Source: Bacillota bacterium (GTDB lineage Bacteria; Bacillota; Clostridia; Lachnospirales; Lachnospiraceae). Taken from it: 64,000 bases of DNA. How positions within the stretch are numbered: the stretch's first letter is position 1; every line of letters begins with the position of its first letter. Position numbers and translations under genes: made by a program. The DNA is taken from NCBI GenBank assembly GCA_023415475.1, contig JAEZKL010000013.1, forward strand, positions 1 to 64,000, in the 5' to 3' direction. A model generated the notes under the pieces. It was not told where the DNA came from. It did no database searches and saw nothing but the letters and a program-made list of their open reading frames with translations. This document shows, in pieces, positions 52,354 through 60,716 of this stretch.

Positions 52354-53640
52354 TTATACCTCTGTTATGATCGGCAGTGTTATGATGAAGGTGGCTCCTT
52401 TCCCAAGCTCGCTTTTGACATCGATAGCTCCGGCATGTTTATTGACGATGATGTCATAGGATACGCTTAAGCCAAGACCGGTTCCCTGTCCAATCTCCTT
52501 GGTAGTGAAGAAGGGTTCGAATACCTTCATAATGTGTTCTTCTGAGATACCGGGACCATCATCGATAAACCAGATGATTATATTCTGATTCTCCTTGCGG
52601 GCAATTATTTTAATGGATCCTTGATCGGAACGTTCCTGCGACCTGATAGCCTGGGCTGCGTTGAGTATGATATTCACAAAAACCTGAGCTAATTGAATCC
52701 TATTGCAATAGATTACAATATCGTCAGGTACATCAATCTCCACATTAGCAACATATTTTACTTCATTTTTTGTTATCAATACAACCTGATGAATCAGATC
52801 TATTAAAACATTCGTATCCTTCTCGTTATCCTTGGAAGAACGGGCAAAGACACGAAGAGATTGGACAATTTCGGTTATGCGGTCAAGACCACTTGAAGAA
52901 TCAGAGAAGATACCCTCCAGCTCGTCTAGAATTAAATCTATTTTCAATGATTTGTATTTATCACTTAATACACATAGGTTAAATTCAGGATCATTCATAA
53001 ATTCCTTACTGATAATTTTATCTTGCACAAAAGTAAGAAATTCTATTACTCGGTTAAAATATTTATGAAGAATGTCAAAATTACTTTTGACAAAACCCAT
53101 CGGATTATTTATCTCATGAGCAAAACCGGCTGCCAGCTGCCCAATCGCTGCCATTTTCTCCGATTGTACAAGGCTGAATTTGGCTTCTGTCAGCTTTGCA
53201 TTGATCTCCTTTAATTCCTCATTTTGCTCTCTGGTGACCTCAATGAGTGACTTCAGGTGATTGGATTGATTCTTTGATTCAATTGCCACCTTGAGTCTGG
53301 CATTAAATTCGATTACATTGATGGGCTTAATAATATAATCAAATGCACCTAACTCAAAGCATTTCGTATAGCTTTCCAGATCATCAAGTGAAGTAAGCAT
53401 GATGATTGGAATATCATCATATCTGGAATCAGACCGTAGCTGTTCTAATATTTCCAGGCCGGAGATGACCGGCATAATAATATCTAGGATCAGAATATCG
53501 ATCCAATGTTCTTTTAATATATCATGTACCTTGACCGGATCGTTACATAATAGAACCTGTGTAATAGCAGGAATATCATCTAAGCACCGTTTGGCAATGG
53601 TTAGGTTAAGTTGACTGTCATCGACCACAAGAACTTTCAT
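52354..53640 (-). CDS. Receiver-domain histidine kinase (REC-HisKA-HATPase)
   Basis: The start at 53640 follows GGAGG by 7 nt. The 428-residue cytoplasmic protein has an N-terminal receiver (LVVDDSQLNLTI; phosphoacceptor in LILDIIMPVISG; Lys in YIIKPINVIEF), a coiled-coil linker (about 125-165), the phospho-histidine box (GQLAAGFAHEINNPMGFV) and an ATPase domain (NIILNAAQAIR, WFIDDGPGIS, GTGLGLSVSYD). There is no transmembrane sensor, so the kinase is controlled through its own receiver. It lies upstream of the REC-HDOD gene, and the two probably form one phosphorelay. Confidence 0.92.
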   Translation of the reverse strand: MKVLVVDDSQLNLTIAKRCLDDIPAITQVLLCNDPVKVHDILKEHWIDILILDIIMPVISGLEILEQLRSDSRYDDIPIIMLTSLDDLESYTKCFELGAFDYIIKPINVIEFNARLKVAIESKNQSNHLKSLIEVTREQNEELKEINAKLTEAKFSLVQSEKMAAIGQLAAGFAHEINNPMGFVKSNFDILHKYFNRVIEFLTFVQDKIISKEFMNDPEFNLCVLSDKYKSLKIDLILDELEGIFSDSSSGLDRITEIVQSLRVFARSSKDNEKDTNVLIDLIHQVVLITKNEVKYVANVEIDVPDDIVIYCNRIQLAQVFVNIILNAAQAIRSQERSDQGSIKIIARKENQNIIIWFIDDGPGISEEHIMKVFEPFFTTKEIGQGTGLGLSVSYDIIVNKHAGAIDVKSELGKGATFIITLPIITEV

Positions 53641-53806
53641 ATTATAGCCTCCATTCATAGGGTGGATGTCATTTGTTTATACAATTATATCATTTGAATA
53701 TTATTATTTCAACTAATGATATGCATATTAGCAAAAAATGGGGTGATATTTTTCCTCAGTATGTAACAATGTCACAAAGATTGACTAAAAAATAACAATA
53801 GTGGGG

Positions 53807-53835
53807 TTGACAGAGTGATAACTATATCGTAATAT
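53807..53835 (+). promoter_or_regulatory. Promoter of the arsR-sulfurtransferase operon
   Basis: TTGACA (53807-53812), a 17-nt spacer and TAATAT (53830-53835), about 50 nt before the regulator start. Confidence 0.75.
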
Positions 53836-53847
53836 TTGAATATATTA
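53830..53847. promoter_or_regulatory. Candidate ArsR operator
   Basis: TAATAT-TTGAAT-ATATTA, a perfect 6-nt inverted repeat with a 6-nt spacer overlapping the -10 box. ArsR-family operators commonly have AT-rich ATA/TAT palindromes at this position. Confidence 0.5.
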
Positions 53848-53887
53848 ATAAATAGATATTAGCATACGATTAGAAAGAAGGATCAAG

Positions 53888-54175
53888 ATGAACAGTGATT
53901 ATCATAAGTATAACGAGATGGCAGAATTGCTTAAGACCATAGCACATCCGGTAAGAATATGTATTATACGGGGATTATTGGAGAAGGGTGAGTGCAATGT
54001 TACCTATATGCAAGCCTGCCTTGGAACTCCGCAGTCTACCATATCACAGCATATACAGAAGCTGAAATCCGCAGGGATTATCGAAGGTCGGAGAAATGGA
54101 CTGGAGATCTTTTATAAAGTGAAGCATGAAAAAGTTGCAGACCTGATTCGTCTGCTATTTCAGGAGGAAGCATAA
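53888..54175 (+). CDS. ArsR-family regulator
   Basis: A 95-residue winged helix-turn-helix repressor: AELLKTIAHPVRICIIRGLL, the recognition region GTPQSTISQHIQKLKSAGI and the wing IIEGRRNGLEIFYKV. Three cysteines are present: C25, C36 and C44 (GECNVTYMQACLG). The CxC metal motif of ArsR/SmtB sensors is absent. The cysteine arrangement and the downstream sulfurtransferase gene suggest a thiol or persulfide sensor rather than a metal sensor (inference). It starts 50 nt after a promoter carrying a palindromic operator and precedes the flavoprotein gene by 48 nt. Confidence 0.87.
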   Translation: MNSDYHKYNEMAELLKTIAHPVRICIIRGLLEKGECNVTYMQACLGTPQSTISQHIQKLKSAGIIEGRRNGLEIFYKVKHEKVADLIRLLFQEEA

Positions 54176-54223
54176 TCATTAAGCAGTAGTGCGAATAGCA
54201 CTGAAATAATGGAGGAATATCAT

Positions 54224-56713
54224 ATGAGTAAAAAAGTATTAATTGTCGGAGGGGTAGCCGGTGGAGCATCTGCTGCAGCCAGACTGAGAAGATTGGATGA
54301 AAATGCTGAAATTATAATGTTCGAGCGGGATGAATATATTTCATTTGCGAACTGTGGATTACCGTATTATATCGGTGAAAGTATTAACGAACGCAGTAAG
54401 CTGTTGGTGCAGACTCCGGAAGCGATGAAAGCAAGATTTAATATTGATGTTCGTAATAATAGTGAGGTAGTTAAGGTCGATCCTTCGAAGAAGACAGTAA
54501 CCGTTCAAAGTAAATTGATGGGTTCCTACGAGGAAAGCTACGATTATCTGATTCTTTCTCCCGGTGCGAAGGCACTTCGACCGAATATCCCCGGAATTGG
54601 CAGCGATAAGATCTTTACCCTTAGAAATATCCCGGATACGGATAAGATTAAGGCTTATGTAGATAAGAAGGGCATCGAGAGTGCAGTAGTAATCGGTGGA
54701 GGCTTTGTCGGTGTGGAGATGGCGGAGAACTTAAGAGACAGAGGCTTAAGTGTAAGCCTGGTGGAAGCAGCTGCGCATATCCTTGCCCCTTTTGATGATG
54801 ATATGGTTGCCATAACGGAGAAGGAACTTGTGGAAAATGGTGTGAGGCTGATCCTGGGTGATGGAGTGAAATCCTTCCGTGATATTAACGGAAAGCTTGA
54901 GGTAATCCTGAACAGTGACACCATACTAGCCGCAGATATGGTGATACTGGCGATCGGAGTGGCGCCGGATACCGCATTTCTGAAGGAGAGCGGCCTTGAT
55001 TTCGGTCCCAGGGGTCACATTCTGGTAAATGATAAAATGCAGACGAATATCGAAGGAATCTATGCCGTAGGTGATGCGATCGAGGTGGTAGATTATATTA
55101 CGAAGCAAAAGACAGCGATTCCGTTAGCCGGTCCGGCCAATAAGCAGGGCAGAATTGCTGCGGATAATGTGGCGGGTCTTAACACTACCTACAAAGGTTC
55201 TCAGGGAACCTCGATTATAAAGGTATTTGGTCTTACTGCAGCAAGCACCGGGGCCAATGAAAGAACCTTAAAGAGAGTAAATCAGGACTACCGGACAATT
55301 ACACTACATCCGGTATCCCATGCCTCTTATTATCCGGGAGCAGTACCGATGACCTTAAAGCTTATCTTTAACGAGGACGGGAAGGTGCTGGGAGCTCAGG
55401 GCGTGGGCTTTGATGGCGTAGATAAGAGAATCGATGTAATTGCTACCGTTATCCGTCTGGGTGGTTCGGTAGAGGATCTGACCGAGCTAGAATTATCCTA
55501 TGCGCCCCCGTTCTCCTCTGCAAAGGATCCGGTAAATATGGCAGGCTTTATGGCACAGAATGTCTTAGAGGGCAGAAGCCATATTGCTACATGGAGTGAT
55601 GTAAAGGCGATGAAGCCGGAGGATTATATTCTGGTCGATGTACGAAGTGAAGAGGAATATAATACCGGTCATGTGGATGGAGCAATTAATATTCCGGTGG
55701 ACAGCTTAAGAGATCGCATGTCCGAGCTGGATCCGAATAAGACGATTGTGGAATATTGCCAGGTTGGTCTTCGCGGATATGTGGCGGATCGAATCCTGAG
55801 CCAGAACGGTTATCAGGTTATGAATGTTACCGGTGGGTATAAGACAGCCGTTTCCTTAAAGTTTGATCCGTCAAAGGATGATAATAAGAATGATCCTTCA
55901 ACCGTAACCACTTCTAAGCATATGGTGGTGGATCCGGATACTCAGGCGATTAAGGAGGAAACACATCAATCGGGAACCTTTGATAAGTCATTGGATGCCT
56001 GCGGATTATGCTGTCCGGGACCGTTGATGCAGGTGAAGGCCGCCATGACGGATCTGGAAGAAGATCAGATATTAAAGGTAGCTGCTTCGGATCCCGGCTT
56101 CTACGAGGATATTAAAGCCTGGTGTAAACGCACCAATAACGAGTTGTTAGAGGTGACAAAAGCCGGCGGCAATATTACAGCTTTTATAAAAAAGAATTTA
56201 AAGACTGAACCGACAAACCAATTTACCGGATCAGCGCTTGTGAAGGATAACAAGACGATGGTTGTGTTCAGCGGTGATCTTGATAAAGCAATTGCCTCCT
56301 TCATTATTGCGAACGGAGCTGCTTCCATGGGGAAAAAGGTAACCATGTTCTTTACCTTCTGGGGACTGAATATCCTTCGTAAACCGGAAAAGATAAATGT
56401 AAAGAAGGGTATGCTAGATCATATGTTTGGCTTCATGATGCCAAGAGGTAGCCGAAGGCTGAAGCTGTCAAATATGAATATGCTTGGTATGGGCGGTAAG
56501 ATGATCCGAATGGTCATGAAGAATAAGAATATAGCTTCACTGGAAGAATTGATTCAAGCTGCCCTTGATAGCGGTATCGAGATTGTCGCATGCCAGATGT
56601 CCATGGATGTGATGGGACTTAAGAAGGAGGAGCTGATGGACGGGGTAAAAATCGGCGGAGTCGGTTATTATCTTGGTGAAGCAGAGGATTCTAATGTGAA
56701 CCTGTTTATTTAA
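54224..56713 (+). CDS. CoA-disulfide reductase fused to rhodanese, TusA and DsrE-like domains
   Basis: The start at 54224 follows GGAGG by 8 nt. The 829-residue protein joins four sulfur-transfer modules. (1) CoADR/NADH-oxidase flavoprotein, about 1-445: FAD motif IVGGVAGGASAAARL, redox C44 (SFANCGLPYYIGE), NAD motif AVVIGGGFVGVEMAENL. (2) Rhodanese, about 460-550, active-site loop YCQVGLRGY (Cys about 511). (3) TusA/SirA, about 588-660, DACGLCCPGPLMQVK. (4) DsrE-like, about 670-829, VVFSGDLDKAIASFIIANGA. It can be expected to reduce CoA persulfides or polysulfides and pass sulfane sulfur between its own domains. The ArsR gene upstream probably controls it. Confidence 0.92.
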   Translation: MSKKVLIVGGVAGGASAAARLRRLDENAEIIMFERDEYISFANCGLPYYIGESINERSKLLVQTPEAMKARFNIDVRNNSEVVKVDPSKKTVTVQSKLMGSYEESYDYLILSPGAKALRPNIPGIGSDKIFTLRNIPDTDKIKAYVDKKGIESAVVIGGGFVGVEMAENLRDRGLSVSLVEAAAHILAPFDDDMVAITEKELVENGVRLILGDGVKSFRDINGKLEVILNSDTILAADMVILAIGVAPDTAFLKESGLDFGPRGHILVNDKMQTNIEGIYAVGDAIEVVDYITKQKTAIPLAGPANKQGRIAADNVAGLNTTYKGSQGTSIIKVFGLTAASTGANERTLKRVNQDYRTITLHPVSHASYYPGAVPMTLKLIFNEDGKVLGAQGVGFDGVDKRIDVIATVIRLGGSVEDLTELELSYAPPFSSAKDPVNMAGFMAQNVLEGRSHIATWSDVKAMKPEDYILVDVRSEEEYNTGHVDGAINIPVDSLRDRMSELDPNKTIVEYCQVGLRGYVADRILSQNGYQVMNVTGGYKTAVSLKFDPSKDDNKNDPSTVTTSKHMVVDPDTQAIKEETHQSGTFDKSLDACGLCCPGPLMQVKAAMTDLEEDQILKVAASDPGFYEDIKAWCKRTNNELLEVTKAGGNITAFIKKNLKTEPTNQFTGSALVKDNKTMVVFSGDLDKAIASFIIANGAASMGKKVTMFFTFWGLNILRKPEKINVKKGMLDHMFGFMMPRGSRRLKLSNMNMLGMGGKMIRMVMKNKNIASLEELIQAALDSGIEIVACQMSMDVMGLKKEELMDGVKIGGVGYYLGEAEDSNVNLFI

Positions 56714-56756
56714 GAAACTCGATCATCTCATGCAGAATATATCATAAATACGTACT

Positions 56757-56812
56757 AAGAGCTATATACTACCATGATGTAATATCAAGGTCAGATTATA
56801 TAGCTCTTTTCT
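56757..56812 (+). terminator. Intrinsic terminator
   Basis: AAGAGCTATAT ... ATATAGCTCTT arms followed by TTTC end the arsR-sulfurtransferase operon. Confidence 0.75.
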
Positions 56813-56875
56813 TATCGTTGGAAAATACCGACGGGACAGCTTGCAGCTATAGTAAATAATTTACGGAATTTCTAT

Positions 56876-56904
56876 TTGCATGGTGGAAAGTATAGGGGTA
56901 TGAT
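56876..56904 (+). promoter_or_regulatory. Promoter of the coiled-coil/ftsEX operon
   Basis: TTGCAT (56876-56881), a 17-nt spacer and TATGAT (56899-56904), about 36 nt before the first gene. Confidence 0.65.
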
Positions 56905-56939
56905 GGTATAATTATCAGCAGAACGATTCGGGAGATGAA

Positions 56940-58073
56940 GTGATGTTAAGACTGCATAAAAGAAAAATGAAGATGGCGATTGCATTTCTGATCATTCCGG
57001 TAATGCTTGCCGCTCCGCTTCCTGCTTCCGGAGTGGTCGCTCCGATTGAGGATACCAGGGAAGAAATCGAAAATATCTCACAGGAGGAGATGGAGGTATT
57101 GGAGAGGCTGTTTCTTATCTCGAAGGAGATTGAGGCTCTTGAGGCGGAGGAAGTGAAGATTAATACCGAGATCACTGCTATAAATGAACAGATAGCGGAT
57201 CTGGAGAGAACGATTGATGAGACGCAGCAGAATTATGATGAGAAGCTTACACTCATGGAGAAGGTTCTGGTTTATTATCAGAGGGGAGGACCCACAACCT
57301 ATCTTGAAGTATTACTCAATGCGGATAGCTTCAGTGAATTCTTAAAAAGCTTGAATGTAATTAGGGACATTTCACATAATGTATCAGAGCTGTTAACTTC
57401 CCTGGAGGCGGGTAAGAAGCTCCTGGAGGAGGAAAAACAACAGCTGGACGGTAAAGCCGATGAGCTTACGAAAAAGCAGGAGGAATTGACCTATAATCTG
57501 TCAGAACGGGAAGCGGCTCATCAGGAGCAGGAAGCCTACTTGTCCGGTTTGGAGGATAAGCGTATCTATTATGAGGAGCAGCTTCAGAATCTACAGCTGC
57601 TCTGGGAGGATTGTAAGAAGCTGTTTACAGACATTGTATCGGAAACGACACGGATCATCGGGGAGGGGCGTTTTACTGCTGAGGATTTGAATCTCAGTAT
57701 GGGCTTATTTACCATACCGGGTGCCATTGCGGAGGATACCTTTAACCGTGTATTGAAAGAAAATTCCGATATGGCAGAGACGATATTTCACTTTCAGGAT
57801 GGACAGGTAGAGATTGAGGTACCCAAGCTACATCTGATTCTCCGAGGTGATTTCCTGATCACCGGTGACAGTGCAATACAGTATCAGGTTACGGAGGGAA
57901 CCTTCTATGACCTGCCGCTCGATGAGTTATCAATTCAGGCGTTGTTCGAGCAGGGGCCTATGATCATAGATTTTGCGGCCATTGCCGGTAATATTGAGAT
58001 TGTCGATTTTGCTCTTCAGGAGGTTGCTAGTGAGGAAGGACAGCTGACATTTGTTATTAAGCTGAAGTGGTAG
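56940..58073 (+). CDS. PcsB-like coiled-coil protein without hydrolase domain
   Basis: A 377-residue exported protein encoded directly before FtsE and FtsX. It starts at GTG 56940 or ATG 56943, both behind GGGAG. A signal/anchor segment (MAIAFLIIPVMLAAPLPAS) leads to a long coiled coil (about 40-235) containing the PcsB-type motif YYQRGGPTTYLEVLLNADSF. In PcsB, CwlO or EnvC the coiled coil ends in a CHAP, NlpC/P60 or LytM domain. Here the C-terminal 135 residues (GRFTAEDLNLSMGLFTIPGA onward) form a beta-rich segment with no catalytic Cys-His or zinc motif. It may be a transducer that FtsEX uses to activate a separate wall hydrolase (inference). Confidence 0.75.
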   Translation: MMLRLHKRKMKMAIAFLIIPVMLAAPLPASGVVAPIEDTREEIENISQEEMEVLERLFLISKEIEALEAEEVKINTEITAINEQIADLERTIDETQQNYDEKLTLMEKVLVYYQRGGPTTYLEVLLNADSFSEFLKSLNVIRDISHNVSELLTSLEAGKKLLEEEKQQLDGKADELTKKQEELTYNLSEREAAHQEQEAYLSGLEDKRIYYEEQLQNLQLLWEDCKKLFTDIVSETTRIIGEGRFTAEDLNLSMGLFTIPGAIAEDTFNRVLKENSDMAETIFHFQDGQVEIEVPKLHLILRGDFLITGDSAIQYQVTEGTFYDLPLDELSIQALFEQGPMIIDFAAIAGNIEIVDFALQEVASEEGQLTFVIKLKW

Positions 58074-58091
58074 ACGATGGGAGGAGCATTC

Positions 58092-58772
58092 ATGATTGAA
58101 GCAAAAGGTGTATCATTAATCTACCCGGATGGGACAAAAGCATTAAAGAATATAAGCTTAGGGATTAAGCCCGGTGAACTGGTATATATCACCGGACCCA
58201 GCGGATCCGGTAAGACCAGCCTTCTTAAGCTGTTGATTGGTATGGAATATGCCAGTGAAGGAGAGCTGAGGGTACGGAATGAAATAATGAAAAAAGAAAA
58301 TGAACATAGGATAAGACAGCTGCGTAAAGTGATTGGTCCGGTATTCCAGGAATTTAAGCTGATCGAAGGCCGAACCGCCCTGGAGAATGTCATGATGGGT
58401 ATGAGGTTTCTGGAGATTGCTCCGAAAAGGATGAGAGAGGATGCTGAAAATGCCCTAAAAAGAGTAGGTCTGGGGCATAAGCTACATAATCATGTCGAGA
58501 ACTTATCCTGGGGTGAGGCTCAAAGGGTTGCGATCGCAAGAGCGGTAGCTAGAAAACCGGTTCTGATTCTAGCGGATGAGCCAACCGGTAACCTGGATCA
58601 TGATAATGCATTAAACATATTGGAGCTATTGACCTCCTTTAAAGACAGTAATACTGCCGTTGTAATAACGACCCATGCAACTCATCTGATTGAAGGAGCT
58701 AAAAATGCAACCTTTATTCGGGTAAACAGCGGTGAGATTACGGTGCAGCGGTGTGAGGAGGGGCTCGAATGA
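58092..58772 (+). CDS. ftsE: Cell-division ABC ATPase FtsE, atypical signature motif
   Basis: The start at 58092 follows GGGAGGAG by 5 nt. The 226-residue ATPase has Walker A (GPSGSGKTS), Q-loop (VFQEFKLI), Walker B (VLILADEPTGNLD) and H-loop (ITTHATH). The signature motif reads L138-S-W-G-E instead of LSGGE, so a tryptophan (TGG at 58509-58511) replaces the first glycine. That glycine normally contacts ATP gamma-phosphate across the dimer. FtsE converts ATP binding to movement of FtsX and a wall-hydrolase regulator. Its stop overlaps ftsX by 4 nt (ATGA). Confidence 0.87.
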   Translation: MIEAKGVSLIYPDGTKALKNISLGIKPGELVYITGPSGSGKTSLLKLLIGMEYASEGELRVRNEIMKKENEHRIRQLRKVIGPVFQEFKLIEGRTALENVMMGMRFLEIAPKRMREDAENALKRVGLGHKLHNHVENLSWGEAQRVAIARAVARKPVLILADEPTGNLDHDNALNILELLTSFKDSNTAVVITTHATHLIEGAKNATFIRVNSGEITVQRCEEGLE

Positions 58773-59662
58773 AAACATTTTTTTATAATATAGGATATTT
58801 TCTGCTGGAAGCATTACGGACCATTCGTTTTAATCCATTATCGAACTTCTTCTCTGTTCTGGGAACCGGATTGATCTTATTCTTGTTTGGAATCGTTCTG
58901 GCAGGCTGGTCAGTCGGTGATCAGATTGTAATGATGCTGGAGCAGGAGGCTGAGATCAGTGCGTATCTGGTTGATCCGGAGGACCAGGACCAGATAGAAG
59001 AGCTTACAAGGCGGATCCGGTCTATCGATGGTGTTGTAGAGGTTCGCTTTGTTCAGAAGGAGCAGGCAAAGCTTCAGATGGAAAAGCTATTGGGAAATGA
59101 AGCGGATATTCTCGAGCTGTTCGAGGTGAATCCATTTGAAGCATTTCTTGAAATCAGAATTAATCTTGACCGGCTGGATGAGGTATCGAAGCAGCTTGTA
59201 CAGCATGAAGGAATTGAGTATGTGCGAGATAACCGAGAGGTACTGGAACAGATGAAGCAGGTAACCGAGGGTGTTAAAATCGTTGGAGCCTTTATTATCC
59301 TAGCAGTCAGTATGACGACCTTAATCATTATATCCCATATGATACGGCAGGGAATCTACAATAATCGGGAGCAGATCAATACCTTACGACTGCTGGGGGC
59401 ACCGGGCGGTTTCATCGGGTTTCCCTTTGTACTGGCGGGAATACTGATGACTGTAATAGGAGGCTTTATTGCTGTGATATTGCTTCTGATGGTAATCCGA
59501 GGTGGATACCGGCAGCTTGGTGGTGCATTACCATTTATACCGTTACCGAAGCAGGAGAAGCTACAGACTACAATCAGCCTGTTTATATTATCCGTCAGCG
59601 CAATCCTTGGAGTAATGGGAAGCTTATTCGGACTAAGCAGCATGAGAAAAGACAAAAATTGA
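58769..59662 (+). CDS. ftsX: Cell-division permease-like protein FtsX
   Basis: A 297-residue protein with four helices: TM1 (FFSVLGTGLILFLFGIVLAG), an extracellular loop of about 120 residues (about 50-170) with EAEISAYLVDPEDQDQIEEL, and TM2-TM4 (VGAFIILAVSMTTLIIISHM, GFPFVLAGILMTVIGGFIAV, ISLFILSVSAILGVMGSLFG). INTLRLLGAPGGFIGFPF is the conserved cytoplasmic coupling segment. Its extracellular loop should bind the coiled-coil protein encoded two genes upstream. The gene overlaps ftsE and ends 19 nt before the threonine aldolase gene. Confidence 0.92.
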   Translation: MKTFFYNIGYFLLEALRTIRFNPLSNFFSVLGTGLILFLFGIVLAGWSVGDQIVMMLEQEAEISAYLVDPEDQDQIEELTRRIRSIDGVVEVRFVQKEQAKLQMEKLLGNEADILELFEVNPFEAFLEIRINLDRLDEVSKQLVQHEGIEYVRDNREVLEQMKQVTEGVKIVGAFIILAVSMTTLIIISHMIRQGIYNNREQINTLRLLGAPGGFIGFPFVLAGILMTVIGGFIAVILLLMVIRGGYRQLGGALPFIPLPKQEKLQTTISLFILSVSAILGVMGSLFGLSSMRKDKN

Positions 59663-59681
59663 ATACAATGGAGGAAGGACA

Positions 59682-60704
59682 ATGATAAGCTTTATTAATG
59701 ATTACAGTGAGGGAGCACATCCACGTATATTCGAGCTGATGCTGCAATCGAACCTGGAGCAGAATACCGGTTATGGAGAGGATTCTCATAGCGAGCGGGC
59801 AAAACAATATATCAAAAGAGAAATTCACAAGGAGGATGTGGATATTCATTTTATTCCCGGAGGAACTCAAACGAACCTTCTGGTTATTTCATCCTTTCTA
59901 CGACCTCATCAATGTGTGATAGCTGCAGATACGGGACATGTGAATGTCCATGAAACCGGTGCTATAGAGGCTACCGGTCATAAAGTGGTTACGGTACCCC
60001 ATCAGAACGGGAAATTATCTCCTGCAGGTATCCGTAAGGTTCTCGAGAGTCATAGCGGAGAGCATATGGTACAACCTAAAATGGTATACCTGTCGAATAC
60101 AACGGAGCTGGGAACTATCTATACCAAGGCGGAGCTGGAGGCAATCCGGGAATTATGTATTCAGGAGAAGCTATTACTATTCTTAGATGGCGCCCGTTTG
60201 GCAAGCGCTTTAACCTGCGACAGTAATGATCTTACCTTGAAGGATATCGCTGAGCTGGTGGATGTATTTTATATCGGAGGAACGAAGAACGGGGCTCTTC
60301 TCGGTGAAGCCTTGGTTATCTGTAAGCAGGAGCTGAAGGAGGATTTCCGTTATATGATCAAGCAACGGGGAGCTATGATGGCGAAGGGCTTTGTGATCGG
60401 ACTTCAATTCGAGGCTCTTTTTGAACAGGGACTTTATTATGAGCTTGGAACCCATGCTAATCGTATGGCTGCGAAGATCGCACAGGCATTATCGGATAAA
60501 GGAATTTCATTTTATGCTCCGGTATGCTCTAATCAGATATTTCCGATTTTACCTGATGAGATTATCGATAAGATGGCGGAGAAATTCGGTTTTCAGATTC
60601 AGGAAAGAGTGGACGATAAGCATAGCGTAATCCGCCTTGTGACCTCCTGGGCATCCAGTCAGAGCAATGTTGACCGCATGATAGAATTTATACAGGGAAT
60701 ATAG
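59682..60704 (+). CDS. Threonine aldolase-like PLP lyase
   Basis: A 340-residue fold-type I PLP enzyme of the low-specificity L-threonine aldolase/beta-eliminating lyase family. Motifs: NDYSEGAHPRIFELMLQSN, GGTQTNLLVISSFL, DTGHVNVHETGAIEATGHKV, LFLDGARLASAL (Asp binding the pyridine nitrogen), and the PLP lysine in YIGGTKNGALLGEAL. It cleaves L-threonine/L-allo-threonine to glycine and acetaldehyde, or acts as an aryl amino-acid lyase. GGAGGAAGGACA precedes the ATG. It follows ftsX closely and may be transcribed by read-through. Confidence 0.88.
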   Translation: MISFINDYSEGAHPRIFELMLQSNLEQNTGYGEDSHSERAKQYIKREIHKEDVDIHFIPGGTQTNLLVISSFLRPHQCVIAADTGHVNVHETGAIEATGHKVVTVPHQNGKLSPAGIRKVLESHSGEHMVQPKMVYLSNTTELGTIYTKAELEAIRELCIQEKLLLFLDGARLASALTCDSNDLTLKDIAELVDVFYIGGTKNGALLGEALVICKQELKEDFRYMIKQRGAMMAKGFVIGLQFEALFEQGLYYELGTHANRMAAKIAQALSDKGISFYAPVCSNQIFPILPDEIIDKMAEKFGFQIQERVDDKHSVIRLVTSWASSQSNVDRMIEFIQGI

Positions 60705-60716
60705 GGAGGAATTAGA

